From Tritrichomonas musculus (taxonomy: Eukaryota; Parabasalia; Tritrichomonadida; Tritrichomonadidae): a stretch of 64,000 nt of DNA. The stretch covers positions 1-64,000 of the forward strand of contig JAPFFF010000063.1 in assembly GCA_039105265.1 (NCBI GenBank), read 5' to 3'. A model generated the notes under the pieces. The model saw only the letters and a program-made list of their open reading frames with translations, was not told the origin of the DNA and ran no database searches. Both the position numbers and the translations under genes were made by a program. Numbering within the stretch: position 1 is the first letter of the stretch; every line of letters starts with the position of its first letter. Positions 54,501-63,937 of the stretch are shown one piece after another.

Positions 54501-57500
54501 AGCACCACGGATTTCTTTCCTGAGAATGAGAAAGATTTTGGCCAGTACACCATTCCAAAGCAAGAGACGATCGTCGTCAGACAAAACAAGAGACTTATTA
54601 GAAGTGAGATAAGTGAACTTGTCAATGAGGATAGAAATTTTACCTTCAAAGACATTAGATATCTTTTTTCTAATCTTTTGAATCCGTTCGCCCCAAATCT
54701 TAGGGAGATATACAATGCCGTCATTTTCTTCTTTGCATTTATTGATCCAGGAAACGGTTTTATCAAGGAAGGAAGACAGATCTTCCTGAATCTCAGAAGT
54801 AGGAGGCGAAATAGACTGAATATCCTCATCATTGGATTGAGCAGTCGTGTTAGCATCGGAATTACCATTAAGCGCATGAAGACGTTCTTCAGGCATTCCC
54901 TCATTGACAATAAGAATGCCGTTTCTACGTCGAGCACGCAGTCTTTGTTCACGAGATCTCCTATTCACCATCGCAGCAGCATGATTAGGGTTGTCACCTT
55001 CAGGTTCAATAGGAAGATCTCGTTCAATTTCAACATTGTGAGAATGAGTGGAGAGATCACGAACTGCATCGGCAATGTCTTTGTTAGACTGAGAGATGAC
55101 ATCATCATCTAAGTCAACATCTAGCCATCTAGCATTAAGGGAAATATTCATGAAGTATCTCCTACTGCCTTCGACATTGGCAGCGGGATGAGAAGATTTA
55201 GTGTGTTGCTGAACTTTCTTTTTATCTTGACCGATAAAATGTTTGCAACGCATACATAAACAACCAGAGACATTATGAAATAGATCATTACCAGTGAGCA
55301 ATTTGTTTTTGTGTTTAGCATGACAGCAAATCGCTGCCCAAAGCAATCCGATTTCGCGGCGAAGAACATCAAGATCTTGATGATTATGTTTAATGTGGCA
55401 AGCTAAAGCACTGGCGTTGTTGACGATATAATTGCAATCAGCGACAGGACATTTATGTATAATCCTGAATTTCGGTAAGTCAGATGGGAAGTCATCATCG
55501 ATAATTTCCCATCTCAGCTTACAATTGTATACAAATTCAACAGCAGCATGCTCATTGGGTAAGAACCTGTCTCCATGCTTGAATTTCCAATGAGCATGCA
55601 GAGCTGCGCATGATTGAAAGACGTCCTCACATAGCGGGCAATAAAACTGTCCTACTCCAAGCCATCTGAGCGTTTTTTTCATGTACAGAATGATAGGAAT
55701 ATTAAAGAACTCAACATCAGAAAATTGATAAAAGTTGATGTGTGCATCTTTAACTTTCTTAAGAAAGTCAACTAGCTGGACTTTCGTTTCAATGGATTTA
55801 AGACTGTCAATAATCCATTGTAATGAAAGATCGACATCATGATCACTATAAGAATTAGAATCATTATGATCACCCTCATCAGAGTTTCTAGAAGTTAACG
55901 GTGAGTTAGAGGAAGTAAGATCCGTGTCAGAGTTATTCTGACTTTGTGCTGGAAAGTCGGATGAGTGAAAATCTGAGCCGGAGATCGTCGAGTCAGATTC
56001 AGAGGTCAAATCGGAATGAGTGCCACAAGAAGTATGTGAACAAGAACGCGAGCTAGCCAATAAATAAATAGCATTTGCAAGCTTCTCGATCTTGTCAGTG
56101 AGTGGGCGGTCCTCTGGAAGAGTATGCAGAGGAATCTCTTTATCCTTCCACTCAACAGTGAACTTCGGGACATGAACAACTGTTTTAACAGTGTCATCGA
56201 CGACTTCGACTATATGATTTTGAATGTGCGCTGTTGAAGAAATAAATTGATTTTGAACCTCGACAGCGTGATTTTGTACTGTTGCTTGAGAGATTAACTT
56301 ACTTTGATTGACATCAACTTGGTGACTTTGAACGTTAGCTGTTGATGAAATGATATGATTATTAACATCAACAGTATGATTTTGAACGGTAGCTTGAGAG
56401 ATGAAATTACTTTGATTAACGTCCACTTGATGGTTTTGGACAATAGCTGTTGATGAAATAATTTGATTTTCTATATCAACAGCATGGTTCTGAACTGTAG
56501 CATTAGATAATAAATTGATAGAGTTTACATCAATGTGGTGGTTTTGAACGTTAGCTGTTGATGAGATCAGCTGGTTACTGACATCAACAGCGTGACTTTG
56601 GACTGTAGCTTGGGTAGTCAAACAGTTTTGAGTTACATCGACATGGTGGTTTTGAACGTTAGCTGTTGACGAGATCAGCTGGTTACTGACATCAACAGCA
56701 TGACTTTGAACTGTAGCCTGGGTGCATAAGTTATTTTTAATAACGTCAACTAGGTGGTTTTGGACTAGTGCTGTTGATGAAATAACTTGATTATTAACAT
56801 CAACAGTGTGATTTTGAACTGCAGCTTTAGTAATTAAGTTGCTATGATCAACTTCAACTTGATGATTCTGAACCTTTGCTTTCGAAGATAACCATTGAAA
56901 GTCGACATCAACGGAGTGATTTTCGATAGTTGCAGTGGATGGGGAAGGCTCGTTCTTCAAAGCGACTAGAGGAGCGGGAACAGAAGCAGGCAGAGAAGGA
57001 GGGATTTCACCGGAAATGGTAGGCAAACACTGCAATTGAGGATTGCTAGTAGGCGAGATGAAGTTGTAAAAGACATTGGTAGGATTAAAGGACCAACTGG
57101 AACGGATGTTTTGCAAGACTGAGTTGAAAAAGGTTCGGTTGCACAAATAATTGCCATTAAAAAGGTTATTGAAATTAACATTTTGTGTAGAATTATTCAC
57201 AAAGGTAAGTTGGAAAATATGAGCAACATTTTGGACTAACTGAGAGTTATTTTGATCGAATGTATATGGAGGAACAGGAATACAGTCAGGAGGTAGAAAT
57301 GAGGAAGGAACAACAGTCTTAGAAGCGGATTCTTCCTCCGAAGGAGGGATAAAGGGAGCAAGACTGTTAATAAGAGGTTGACCATTTGTGATCAAAAATT
57401 GACCTCTCCCAACAAGAACACCTTCCGCTGAAATATTGTTTTGTTTATAGAATAAAGGCAAGTGTGGCGCTAAAGAGGGGTCACAGGTGACAATAATCCA

Positions 57501-58117
57501 CAAAGGATTGGGATGATGATTATCAATCATCGGATTGTAATGAATGCCTGCCTGTAAAATAATTTCAGAGCCATGTAAACGGGTAGAATTTGTAGGTGAA
57601 ATCTCGGAAGGTTCCTCTACTGAAGTTGCTGAATTAACATTTGCATTAGGTGAATCAGCGAAGTCGTTAGGTGGTGGAGAGGGAATGTCGGGTGGAGGTT
57701 GCGAACGATTGGGTGAGGTGAAAGAATCGATAGGTTGAGTTCTCCTACCCAAATTTAACATTGAGCATTTACAAGGGCGATTCCGATGAGAGAGGTCGTA
57801 GCGATCATATTCTACACCTATAGTAGGGTCGAAGTTGGTAGTAGAATTGACGAAATCGAACCCCCTCTGATTAAGATATTTTTGAATATCATGCCGCGGA
57901 GCATGGTTAAGCTTTGAGAATTGGCAAGATGAATTGTAATCGTTAGCAAATGAGGTTCCATTTGTTGGAATTTGAGGTGAATTGATATTCGAGATATTAT
58001 TTCGATTATTGTAGAAATTGTCAATAAAATCGTCGTGAGCGGTATCAATCGATTCAGCTCTTTGCGCTGATTCGGAAAATATACAATTTGTCGGGTAAAA
58101 CATCAAATAAAATTCCT
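51577..58117 (-). mobile_element. R2-like LINE copy 2, nearly full length
   Basis: One element from a short 5' leader (about 11 nt before the ATG) to a 92-nt 3' region that ends with the shared CCACACGGGAGGAGA and T-run. It abuts type A elements at both ends with no host sequence between. It is clearly a different subfamily from copies 1a/1b at the protein level. Confidence 0.9.
51669..58106 (-). CDS. LINE polyprotein: 18-aa repeats, 3 zinc fingers, RT, endonuclease (2145 aa)
   Basis: About 395-645: fourteen 18-residue repeats (NHAVDVSNQLISSTANVQ type). About 823: first CCHH finger (CPLC), then two more (CPVADC; CMRC). About 1075-1095: Arg-rich stretch. RT palm motifs: DFKDAFGSIP, KGVKQGCPLSPTLFN and YADD at 1644-1647. 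About 1832: knuckle CxxCx7Hx4C. About 1902: PD-x12-E of the R2-type restriction-like endonuclease (KPDLFWW... VEITIPYG). A Ser/Asp-rich tail follows. Against LINE 1a, about 180 residues are missing in frame right after the YADD region (near 53092), which removes the RT LG motif (TYLGLPI) and thumb. The ORF is open but probably inactive. Confidence 0.9.
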   Translation of the reverse strand: MMFYPTNCIFSESAQRAESIDTAHDDFIDNFYNNRNNISNINSPQIPTNGTSFANDYNSSCQFSKLNHAPRHDIQKYLNQRGFDFVNSTTNFDPTIGVEYDRYDLSHRNRPCKCSMLNLGRRTQPIDSFTSPNRSQPPPDIPSPPPNDFADSPNANVNSATSVEEPSEISPTNSTRLHGSEIILQAGIHYNPMIDNHHPNPLWIIVTCDPSLAPHLPLFYKQNNISAEGVLVGRGQFLITNGQPLINSLAPFIPPSEEESASKTVVPSSFLPPDCIPVPPYTFDQNNSQLVQNVAHIFQLTFVNNSTQNVNFNNLFNGNYLCNRTFFNSVLQNIRSSWSFNPTNVFYNFISPTSNPQLQCLPTISGEIPPSLPASVPAPLVALKNEPSPSTATIENHSVDVDFQWLSSKAKVQNHQVEVDHSNLITKAAVQNHTVDVNNQVISSTALVQNHLVDVIKNNLCTQATVQSHAVDVSNQLISSTANVQNHHVDVTQNCLTTQATVQSHAVDVSNQLISSTANVQNHHIDVNSINLLSNATVQNHAVDIENQIISSTAIVQNHQVDVNQSNFISQATVQNHTVDVNNHIISSTANVQSHQVDVNQSKLISQATVQNHAVEVQNQFISSTAHIQNHIVEVVDDTVKTVVHVPKFTVEWKDKEIPLHTLPEDRPLTDKIEKLANAIYLLASSRSCSHTSCGTHSDLTSESDSTISGSDFHSSDFPAQSQNNSDTDLTSSNSPLTSRNSDEGDHNDSNSYSDHDVDLSLQWIIDSLKSIETKVQLVDFLKKVKDAHINFYQFSDVEFFNIPIILYMKKTLRWLGVGQFYCPLCEDVFQSCAALHAHWKFKHGDRFLPNEHAAVEFVYNCKLRWEIIDDDFPSDLPKFRIIHKCPVADCNYIVNNASALACHIKHNHQDLDVLRREIGLLWAAICCHAKHKNKLLTGNDLFHNVSGCLCMRCKHFIGQDKKKVQQHTKSSHPAANVEGSRRYFMNISLNARWLDVDLDDDVISQSNKDIADAVRDLSTHSHNVEIERDLPIEPEGDNPNHAAAMVNRRSREQRLRARRRNGILIVNEGMPEERLHALNGNSDANTTAQSNDEDIQSISPPTSEIQEDLSSFLDKTVSWINKCKEENDGIVYLPKIWGERIQKIRKKISNVFEGKISILIDKFTYLTSNKSLVLSDDDRLLLWNGVLAKIFLILRKEIRGALHIPAFNSKKKKKKKPRSFEVPIQLKAASKFTAGIELLHTLTEGDINDQPTLNLIADLKDKLIDFLSRAPDDFVVLVGGRDIDTVDAILNAGNFEDKLSFLKAKLFDLESKYKENSSDGYKKFIQKAYQEDSKKTLDWFILNSDTPECTVPVESFVEDYGKAWSEVADFEPRHKFTLDHILSDEDNSYFTELLMSDKSIKDAIKSRSNLSAVGCDGICNSIWKLGNDVSTRIVKTTLNVMLSTGSFPSILKSCKTIMLYKKGEVNNTRSWRPITITSTLYRIIMCHISRTLQTLNEYRRFINCQQKGFMKIPSGAAEHIVTADEMIHHAARHQKNLYILTIDFKDAFGSIPHELFKKNLMDLGFDKLFVKSILASYKNAATRIVSNGRISDEIEFAKGVKQGCPLSPTLFNVGIEPLLVKLNDLAQDEGYHWYDRSTSVQAYADDIVLFSDSEMGMNNLIDVVQSFCKYAGNDEMQFRDADVQDDSPFLHVPVTEFGAIKGNNRCGTSNLLSRTVKALHDLNLQMNHDDTGFSIKPLNTDDEQTEIKVNYMKDMKLIMKVIQKRHISSLLKNRLKGHTFETLKNSPISNFYISQRVNAADSIVNFSFKARLGSLFTGSMKRRQTHRQDDGNCKCCGQIETIHHLLNGCSYRKHEFTKRHDAIALIINKYITDHKRAIVHSNQVVRSRDGGRLEGENADLKPDLFWWKNDKLHIVEITIPYGMLTDDDEHGTISTLNLRRQQKLNKYKSLIEDCKVQFNCDVDFFVIVVSSLGAIPSETLDELKRITGTEADWKKIAKQMVITSLRESMFIAYHWYPPAHNNIVVSNNQTHNSTDISVNSDNSVNSDDQLSSSDIQSQSDYQNCSMNSIDDNTWDQLINDDSNHSTPIIDSSFSKTSTDDSSDSDNDVLVNSGSVPYWRKVNSEGMILNDVSDFSDSSSTSNCE

Positions 58118-59193
58118 AAAAAAAAATCTCCTCCCGTGTGGTTTAAATGTTTATTAAATGCTTTAAGAGTTTTGCGATTAAGCAATTTAATAAGTAAAAG
58201 CTAGGCATAAGCTTTAAGAAAAAAAGGGAAATAAAAGGGAACAGAATAAAACTTGAAGTTAAAAGGTCCAAAAAGACTTCAAGTAATGAGTCAGACTTGG
58301 AATAAACGGTCGCCAAAAATGATCATTGAGCAACACAGATCATTCTGAGGACGGGTTGTGTTACAAACCAGCGATGGTTTCCGAGTCTGATGTAAAACAA
58401 CTCGTCTAAAGAACAAAGAACTTGAAACAATGTAACAATGTAACTGAGGATATCAGATTGAGATCTGAAAATGAGGAACAATGAGTAACGGATAAAACAA
58501 TTGAACAAGAACTTAAAAGTGAGAACGAACGGGCTCATTGAGCGCCCTTCAGTAGAGTCACGCGACATGTGTCAGGCAGCATCTTGCGGAGATCCTTTAC
58601 CGTAGACGCTTGTTGACTGCTGTCTTTTGATTCTTTCATCAAGGCAGTGTGATCATTGAAATCACAAGCAGACTCACTGAAAGATGACTCCATATATAAA
58701 ATAGAATAAACTAAAAGAGTAAAAATAAGTAGCAATTTACTTCGATCTGTCCGTGAGAATCGTCTTCATACTGTATAACGCCTTGTATATTTGAGAATAT
58801 TGAGAGAAATTGTAAAATGAGAATGGAGTCACGAAAAGTGGGAAACCAAGGGAACAGAAAGGCGCGATCGAAGGAAACTGGAATAAACAAAGTGAGAAGG
58901 AAGAGTATAATATCATTAGAGTAAGTTTTGAGAGGTATATTTGAAATTGCATATAACTGATTGAGTATGAGATATAACGTTAAGAGCTGAGATTGATAAT
59001 ATGAGATAAGAAACAACAGTATAATATTGTGGTAAGTCCAGTGGTCGGACTTTGTGAGGTGACCCTACATATAATTGAAATCAGTTTGGAAAATTCGGAC
59101 GAAACATCGATCTGAGGGCACCATACGAATCAGCTCAGTGCACTGATTACGAATATCTAGTTATTGCCTGCGTAAACCTCGAAAATAAAAACT
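58118..59193 (-). mobile_element. Type A element, complete (copy A3)
   Basis: Same length and ends as A1 and A2, with a handful of substitutions. It sits between the 5' start of LINE 2 and the tail of LINE 1b. Confidence 0.78.
58535..58735 (-). CDS. Short frame of type A element (66 codons), copy 3
   Basis: Two amino-acid changes against the other copies (Phe12 to Ile and Ile19 to Phe). The frame is kept. Coding status uncertain. Confidence 0.3.
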   Translation of the reverse strand: MLLIFTLLVYSILYMESSFSESACDFNDHTALMKESKDSSQQASTVKDLRKMLPDTCRVTLLKGAQ

Positions 59194-60824
59194 AAAAAAA
59201 AATCTCCTCCCGTGTGGTAAATTCGTTTATTAATCATTAGAGTAAGTATAAAATACTAATAAACGAGAGTGATGATTCACTCACAATAAAATAAAAGGGG
59301 CGGGCCCCAATAAAAAATCTGCCTAAAATTCAGAAGAGGAGTGTTGGACTCCCTCCTCTTCGGTAGCGGAGGCAGGGTCGGCACCTTGAGTTTGGTTCCA
59401 TAGTGGGGTGGTGCCTGGATTTTCCAGTACGTCAGTTTCATCATCAGTAGTGTCAAGCTCAGACGGGGGCCCCGACCTGTCAACATCCGCACTTGCATCA
59501 ATGAGTTCCCGCCATTCTTCGTCGTCCAGGATGTTGACAGAGTTGTACTCATCGTCTGCGGACTCCCCGTCGGTAACATTGGAGCTAGTATCATTGAGAT
59601 CATTAGAATCATCGTCACCATCAGTATCAGGAACATTAACATTTTCATTTTCAACATCGTTATCATAATCGTTACCATTATCGTTATCGTTATCGTTATC
59701 TTCATCTTCATTGTTGTCGTTAACCCTCTTCTTAATCTTAGTATCAATGTACAATATCATAGATTCCCATAAAGCGGCTGCTACCATCCTCCCTGCAAGT
59801 TTGAGTGCGTCTTTGGTCGTGACTGTCACTTTCTTGAGTTCATTGATGGTGTCATCGGGTATTGCACCGAGGGAGGAGACAATGAACACAAATAGCGACA
59901 CATTGCAGTTCAACTGGTTTCTGCAATCATCGACAAGCTTCTGGTACTTGTTCAACTTCTCTCTGCGTCGTATGACTAAGGTGGATTCATCATCATCGCC
60001 AGATAACATTCCGTATGGGATGGTGAATTCAGCTATCTTCAGCTGGTCACCGTCCCACCACCATACATCTGGTCTGAGAGAAGCAGAGTCACCAGTGATG
60101 TGTTCGTTGCTGCGTCCACGAACACTTTGGTTACAATGCACGATGACTCTCTTCTTTTCGGTAAGGTACTTGCAAAGTACCTTGACAACTTCGTCGTGTC
60201 TCTTTGTGAATTTGTGTTTGCACCGCTTGCACCCATTTAAGATGTGATTGAGAGTTTCAATCTGTCCACAACGAGTGCAACGGTTACTCATTTGAGGGTT
60301 TCTGTGAGCAGCAAGTGATGCTGTCATGAGCGTATTCGTACGTGCTTTGATAGCGAATCTGACAACAGAGTCCGCCATCAAAGCATTGGGCTTCATGAAG
60401 TAGTTGCTCAATGGTGAGTTTTTCAATGTCGTGAATGTATGTCCTCTCATCTTGTGCAGACAAAGATCTGAATAGTAACGGTCACTCATGACTTTCATGA
60501 TGTGTTTAACAACATTAGAGGTGTTAACATCATATGTGACATTACTATTCAGATCTTTGAGCGTAAACATATCATCTTTGAGTATCAGACCCATGTTAGC
60601 GTCGTGCAAAGCTTTAACACATCGGGCTAAGATGTTCGACGTCCCGCGGTTACGCTTTGCATCTAACGCACCATTGTCTTTAACTTTCAGGTGCAAGAAC
60701 GGTGAAGTCAAGTCGATGGTAGCATCCCTGAAGATGATCTCGGCTTCATCAGAAGCCTTGACCATATCACGGATGCTTTTATCGTTAGACTCCATCAAAG
60801 CAATGTAGAGTCTGATAGTGAGAG
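59194..60824 (-). mobile_element. R2-like LINE copy 1b, 3' part, cut by a hAT element
   Basis: The 3' tail is complete: a ~130-nt untranslated region ending TTACCACACGGGAGGAGA plus T-run. The 5' side stops at 60824, where a hAT end begins, so the rest of the LINE probably continues beyond the window. The region around 60640-60820 is nearly identical to 40690-40880 in copy 1a. Confidence 0.88.
59323..60824 (-). pseudogene. LINE polyprotein C-terminal part: CCHC knuckle and PD-(D/E)XK endonuclease
   Basis: The frame is open from the hAT junction to a natural stop. It contains the knuckle CTRCGQIETLNHILNGC (CxxCx7Hx4C), a basic linker, then LRPDVWWWDGDQLKIAEFTI, whose PD-x12-E spacing fits the R2-type restriction-like endonuclease. 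A very acidic Asp/Asn-rich tail of about 140 residues follows. Zinc fingers and RT are outside the window. It is broken only by the transposon insertion, as far as can be seen. Confidence 0.87.
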
Positions 60825-61274
60825 TAATGATGCCGGTATGGGAGATTATGGGTTATTTTTTTTCGCCCATAAAAAAAAAAAAAGTTTTTTTTGTGCCCAT
60901 AATAAATATAACCATATTTTTGTGAATTTTTTTTCATAACTTTAGAATGCAAAATATGTTTTTATTATTATTTTTATTATCATATAAAGCTTTTGGTCAT
61001 TTTAGATTATAAAAAATGTTGATCTGGAATTTTTTATAACAATAATTTATTTATATTAATTTATTTATTTTACATTATTTTAAGCTTGATAAAAATATTT
61101 AATCTAATGGTATTTTTTACAACAAAAATGTTTTGATGTTATTGGTTCAAATGTCAAAATATCCATATTTTTTTTCATTTTTTATATTTTTTAACCAAAA
61201 AATAGTTAATATATTAAATAATAAGATTTTTTTATTTATAAAAGTTTTAATTATTAGAATATTCTTTACTGAGT

Positions 61275-61626
61275 GTCAATTAGCCAACTTCTTTGCCTGG
61301 AGTGCAAATGTGTTCATTACGCATAAACCATAATTTGAAATGATCTTCTCTTGTATAATCCATTGAACATTGACAACGAACTCCATCATCATTGAACAAA
61401 GAGTCAGCACATTTGACGTAATAATGTTTATCTTTTCCTCTATATTTTTTTATATCTGCGGACAATTGTATGCTCAAGTTGAGTCCATGATAGTTTCACC
61501 TACGTATTACAGGTCCAATTTCGCTTTTTTGTCCTTCTTTCTAGGTGCCGTGCTAAGTAGAAAATGGCTATGTTCTAAATTCTGAAGATGTGAATAATAA
61601 CTTTTTTTTATAGAAATTACTTAAAA
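61275..61626 (-). pseudogene. Truncated second copy of the hAT transposase 5' region
   Basis: Matches 63660-64000: the same leader (CTAAGTAGAAAATGG; TATAGAAATTACTTAAAAT) and the first ~90 codons, up to CTPGKEV. The position of the start codon is ACG, and the frame is interrupted near codon 20. It lies between the stop of the full transposase and the transposon's 3' end, so two hAT copies are joined here. Confidence 0.8.
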
Positions 61627-61897
61627 TATTCAAAGGTTATTGGTCCAAAAAGCTAAAAATTTATATATATTTTAAGAATAAATTTATAATTAAACTCAAA
61701 TTTTTAATGTTCGCACATAAAAAATAAACTATATAAAAATATCAATAATTTCTGAGAAACCGAAATTTTGTGTACGAATTTTATAAAATTAAATTTATTT
61801 TGATTTTAAAAAAGTAATTAAACAAAAAAAAAGTAAATATATTAAAAAAAGAAATTTTTATTAATAAAAGATTAACTTTTTGTATAAATAGCTTTTA
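61627..61897. other. Non-coding part of the hAT locus
   Basis: AT-rich sequence between the transposase stop and the truncated 5' copy. No gene seen. Confidence 0.5.
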
Positions 61898-63937
61898 TTA
61901 TGTTGATTCTAGTATCATTCTGACATCAAGAAGTTCTTTTTTGCTTTTTTTCCTTCTGTTTGTATGAATCAAACGATGTCTTGAGATAGCTCTTTCACAA
62001 CTTGCCTCAGATGTAACAGAACTAAGTAAACGTTCTGCGATGTCTCCTATATCACTCCATCCTTCTTCTGTATTTTTGATTTGAGTCCATGTGAAACTAT
62101 CATTTCCAATCATATAATCTTCAAAAGGTTGAGGGTCTTCCATGTATTTATTGAATAAAGAAACAGCTTTTTTCACCTTTTCAGAATTTAGTTTTCGTAA
62201 TTGTAAAAATTCTTTTAACATTGTTTTTGCACTCTTGAGGTAGTTTTTAAAATTCGGGTCTGGCAAAACTTCTTCTTCAGAAACATTTTCTTCTATTTCT
62301 TCTTCTTCATTATCAGAATCTTCATAGAAATCATCATCATCATCAGAATCAGTTTGGCCTACATTTACGAGCTGCCCATTAATTGTCATCAGGATTTCAT
62401 CAGAGCTTTTAAATGTAACGACTGGCTCGTCTTCATCATCTTCGTTTGAATCAGTATCTTCTTCTTCATCATCAATATGGAAGTACTTCAGATACGAGTA
62501 TTCTATTGGATTGGCACTGTGAATGTTTCTTTCTCTGATGTCAGCTTGACCTTCTGGCGATAAACAATATGCAAGTGACCATATACCTCCATCTTTTGCC
62601 ATTAATGTGTATTCTTCAAGTGATCTGGCTAACTCTTCTGCATATTTAACATTTAATTTCTTTCTTAATTCATTTAGGCAATTAATTGCTCTTTCAATAA
62701 TGATGAAAGAATCTTTCATTTTGGTATGAGGATTTTCAAATGTAGATACAAGTACTTTAAATACTTGTAAAACCTTTTTTAACTTTTCAAAATCAATTAT
62801 TGGAATTTCATCTAATCTTATGCGTGCTTCAAGCGCTTTTTTCCTATGATCAAGTATAAACTTAACAATATCATAATCGTAACACCATCTCGTATCATTA
62901 TGTGCTGGACAAAGAGCTCCGATTTCTTTTCTGCTATCTCGATATTGGACTGATAGAGTATGAAGAGTTTCTAAAAGTTTTTTCAAATGCTCGTTCTTTT
63001 GTGCTATTCTTTTGTAAGAATTATTAATTCTGTGGCATAAACAAGGGATGATAAGAATTTTTTCCATATCATTGATATCTGATTGATTGTAAAGAGACTT
63101 TTTGTACGTTGGGCGCAATGCTTTTAACTGCGCTGTATTTCCATCAACAACAATTGATCCAATTGATGCTCCTGCTAATTGTAAATGTCGTAAACCTCTT
63201 GGAATTGATTTGATATAATCATTTGCTTTTCCTCCATCCATTCTAACAGAATAAAATGGATAACTCTTTAAATTAGTAAGTGGGCTTTCTACAACAAAAT
63301 GTAAAGTTGAAATTCCTTGTGTTGATCCTTCGTCCATTGATACACTTGCGTATGGTAATGCTGTAAACTTGTTTAATGTTGCTCTGTGTTTTCTGTATGC
63401 GGTATTCATCATTATGTATCTCAATTTGTCCCTCCCAATCTGATTGAATGCTTTCCTTGCGATATTAATTGGATCATGTGAACATGAAAGAGTTAAACCA
63501 AATGCTATAAACATACATGCCATTTCATAAAATTCATCAGAAGCTAAAACATCTAATGAAAGATTTTTTTTGCCAGTGAATATAGCCATCTGTTCATATA
63601 ATCTGTCTTCAGTAATTGTCACCTTCCGAGAACCATCTTCGTTTCGTATAAAGTCTAACAATGTCATTTGGTCAACTTCTTTGCCTGGAGTGCAAATGTG
63701 TTCATTACGCATAAACCATAATTTGAAATGATCTTCTCTTGTATAATCCATTGAACATTGACAACGAACTCCATCATCATTGAACAAAGTTTCAGCACAT
63801 ATGACGTAATAATGTTTATCATTTCCTCTATATTTTTTATATCTGTGGACAATTGTATGCTCAAGTTGTGGGTATGTTATATCACCTACGTATTGCAGGT
63901 CCAATTTCGCTTTTTTGTCCTTCTTTCTTGGTGGCAT
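61898..63937 (-). CDS. hAT transposase, 679 aa
   Basis: Cuts and pastes the element. The N-terminal ~90 residues include a BED-like zinc-binding stretch (CQCSMDYTREDHFKLWF... NEHIC). The RNase H-like core follows: VSMDEGST with the first Asp, VVDGNTAQLKAL, then CLCHRINNSYKR and HNDTRWCYDYD, which match the hAT C/H and TRW motifs. About 495-570 is a very acidic insert. The C-terminus, SSVTSEASCERAISRHRLI and LLDVRMIL, is the hAT dimerisation domain. The frame is complete with a 5' leader visible to the window edge, so it may be active. Confidence 0.88.
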   Translation of the reverse strand: MPPRKKDKKAKLDLQYVGDITYPQLEHTIVHRYKKYRGNDKHYYVICAETLFNDDGVRCQCSMDYTREDHFKLWFMRNEHICTPGKEVDQMTLLDFIRNEDGSRKVTITEDRLYEQMAIFTGKKNLSLDVLASDEFYEMACMFIAFGLTLSCSHDPINIARKAFNQIGRDKLRYIMMNTAYRKHRATLNKFTALPYASVSMDEGSTQGISTLHFVVESPLTNLKSYPFYSVRMDGGKANDYIKSIPRGLRHLQLAGASIGSIVVDGNTAQLKALRPTYKKSLYNQSDINDMEKILIIPCLCHRINNSYKRIAQKNEHLKKLLETLHTLSVQYRDSRKEIGALCPAHNDTRWCYDYDIVKFILDHRKKALEARIRLDEIPIIDFEKLKKVLQVFKVLVSTFENPHTKMKDSFIIIERAINCLNELRKKLNVKYAEELARSLEEYTLMAKDGGIWSLAYCLSPEGQADIRERNIHSANPIEYSYLKYFHIDDEEEDTDSNEDDEDEPVVTFKSSDEILMTINGQLVNVGQTDSDDDDDFYEDSDNEEEEIEENVSEEEVLPDPNFKNYLKSAKTMLKEFLQLRKLNSEKVKKAVSLFNKYMEDPQPFEDYMIGNDSFTWTQIKNTEEGWSDIGDIAERLLSSVTSEASCERAISRHRLIHTNRRKKSKKELLDVRMILEST

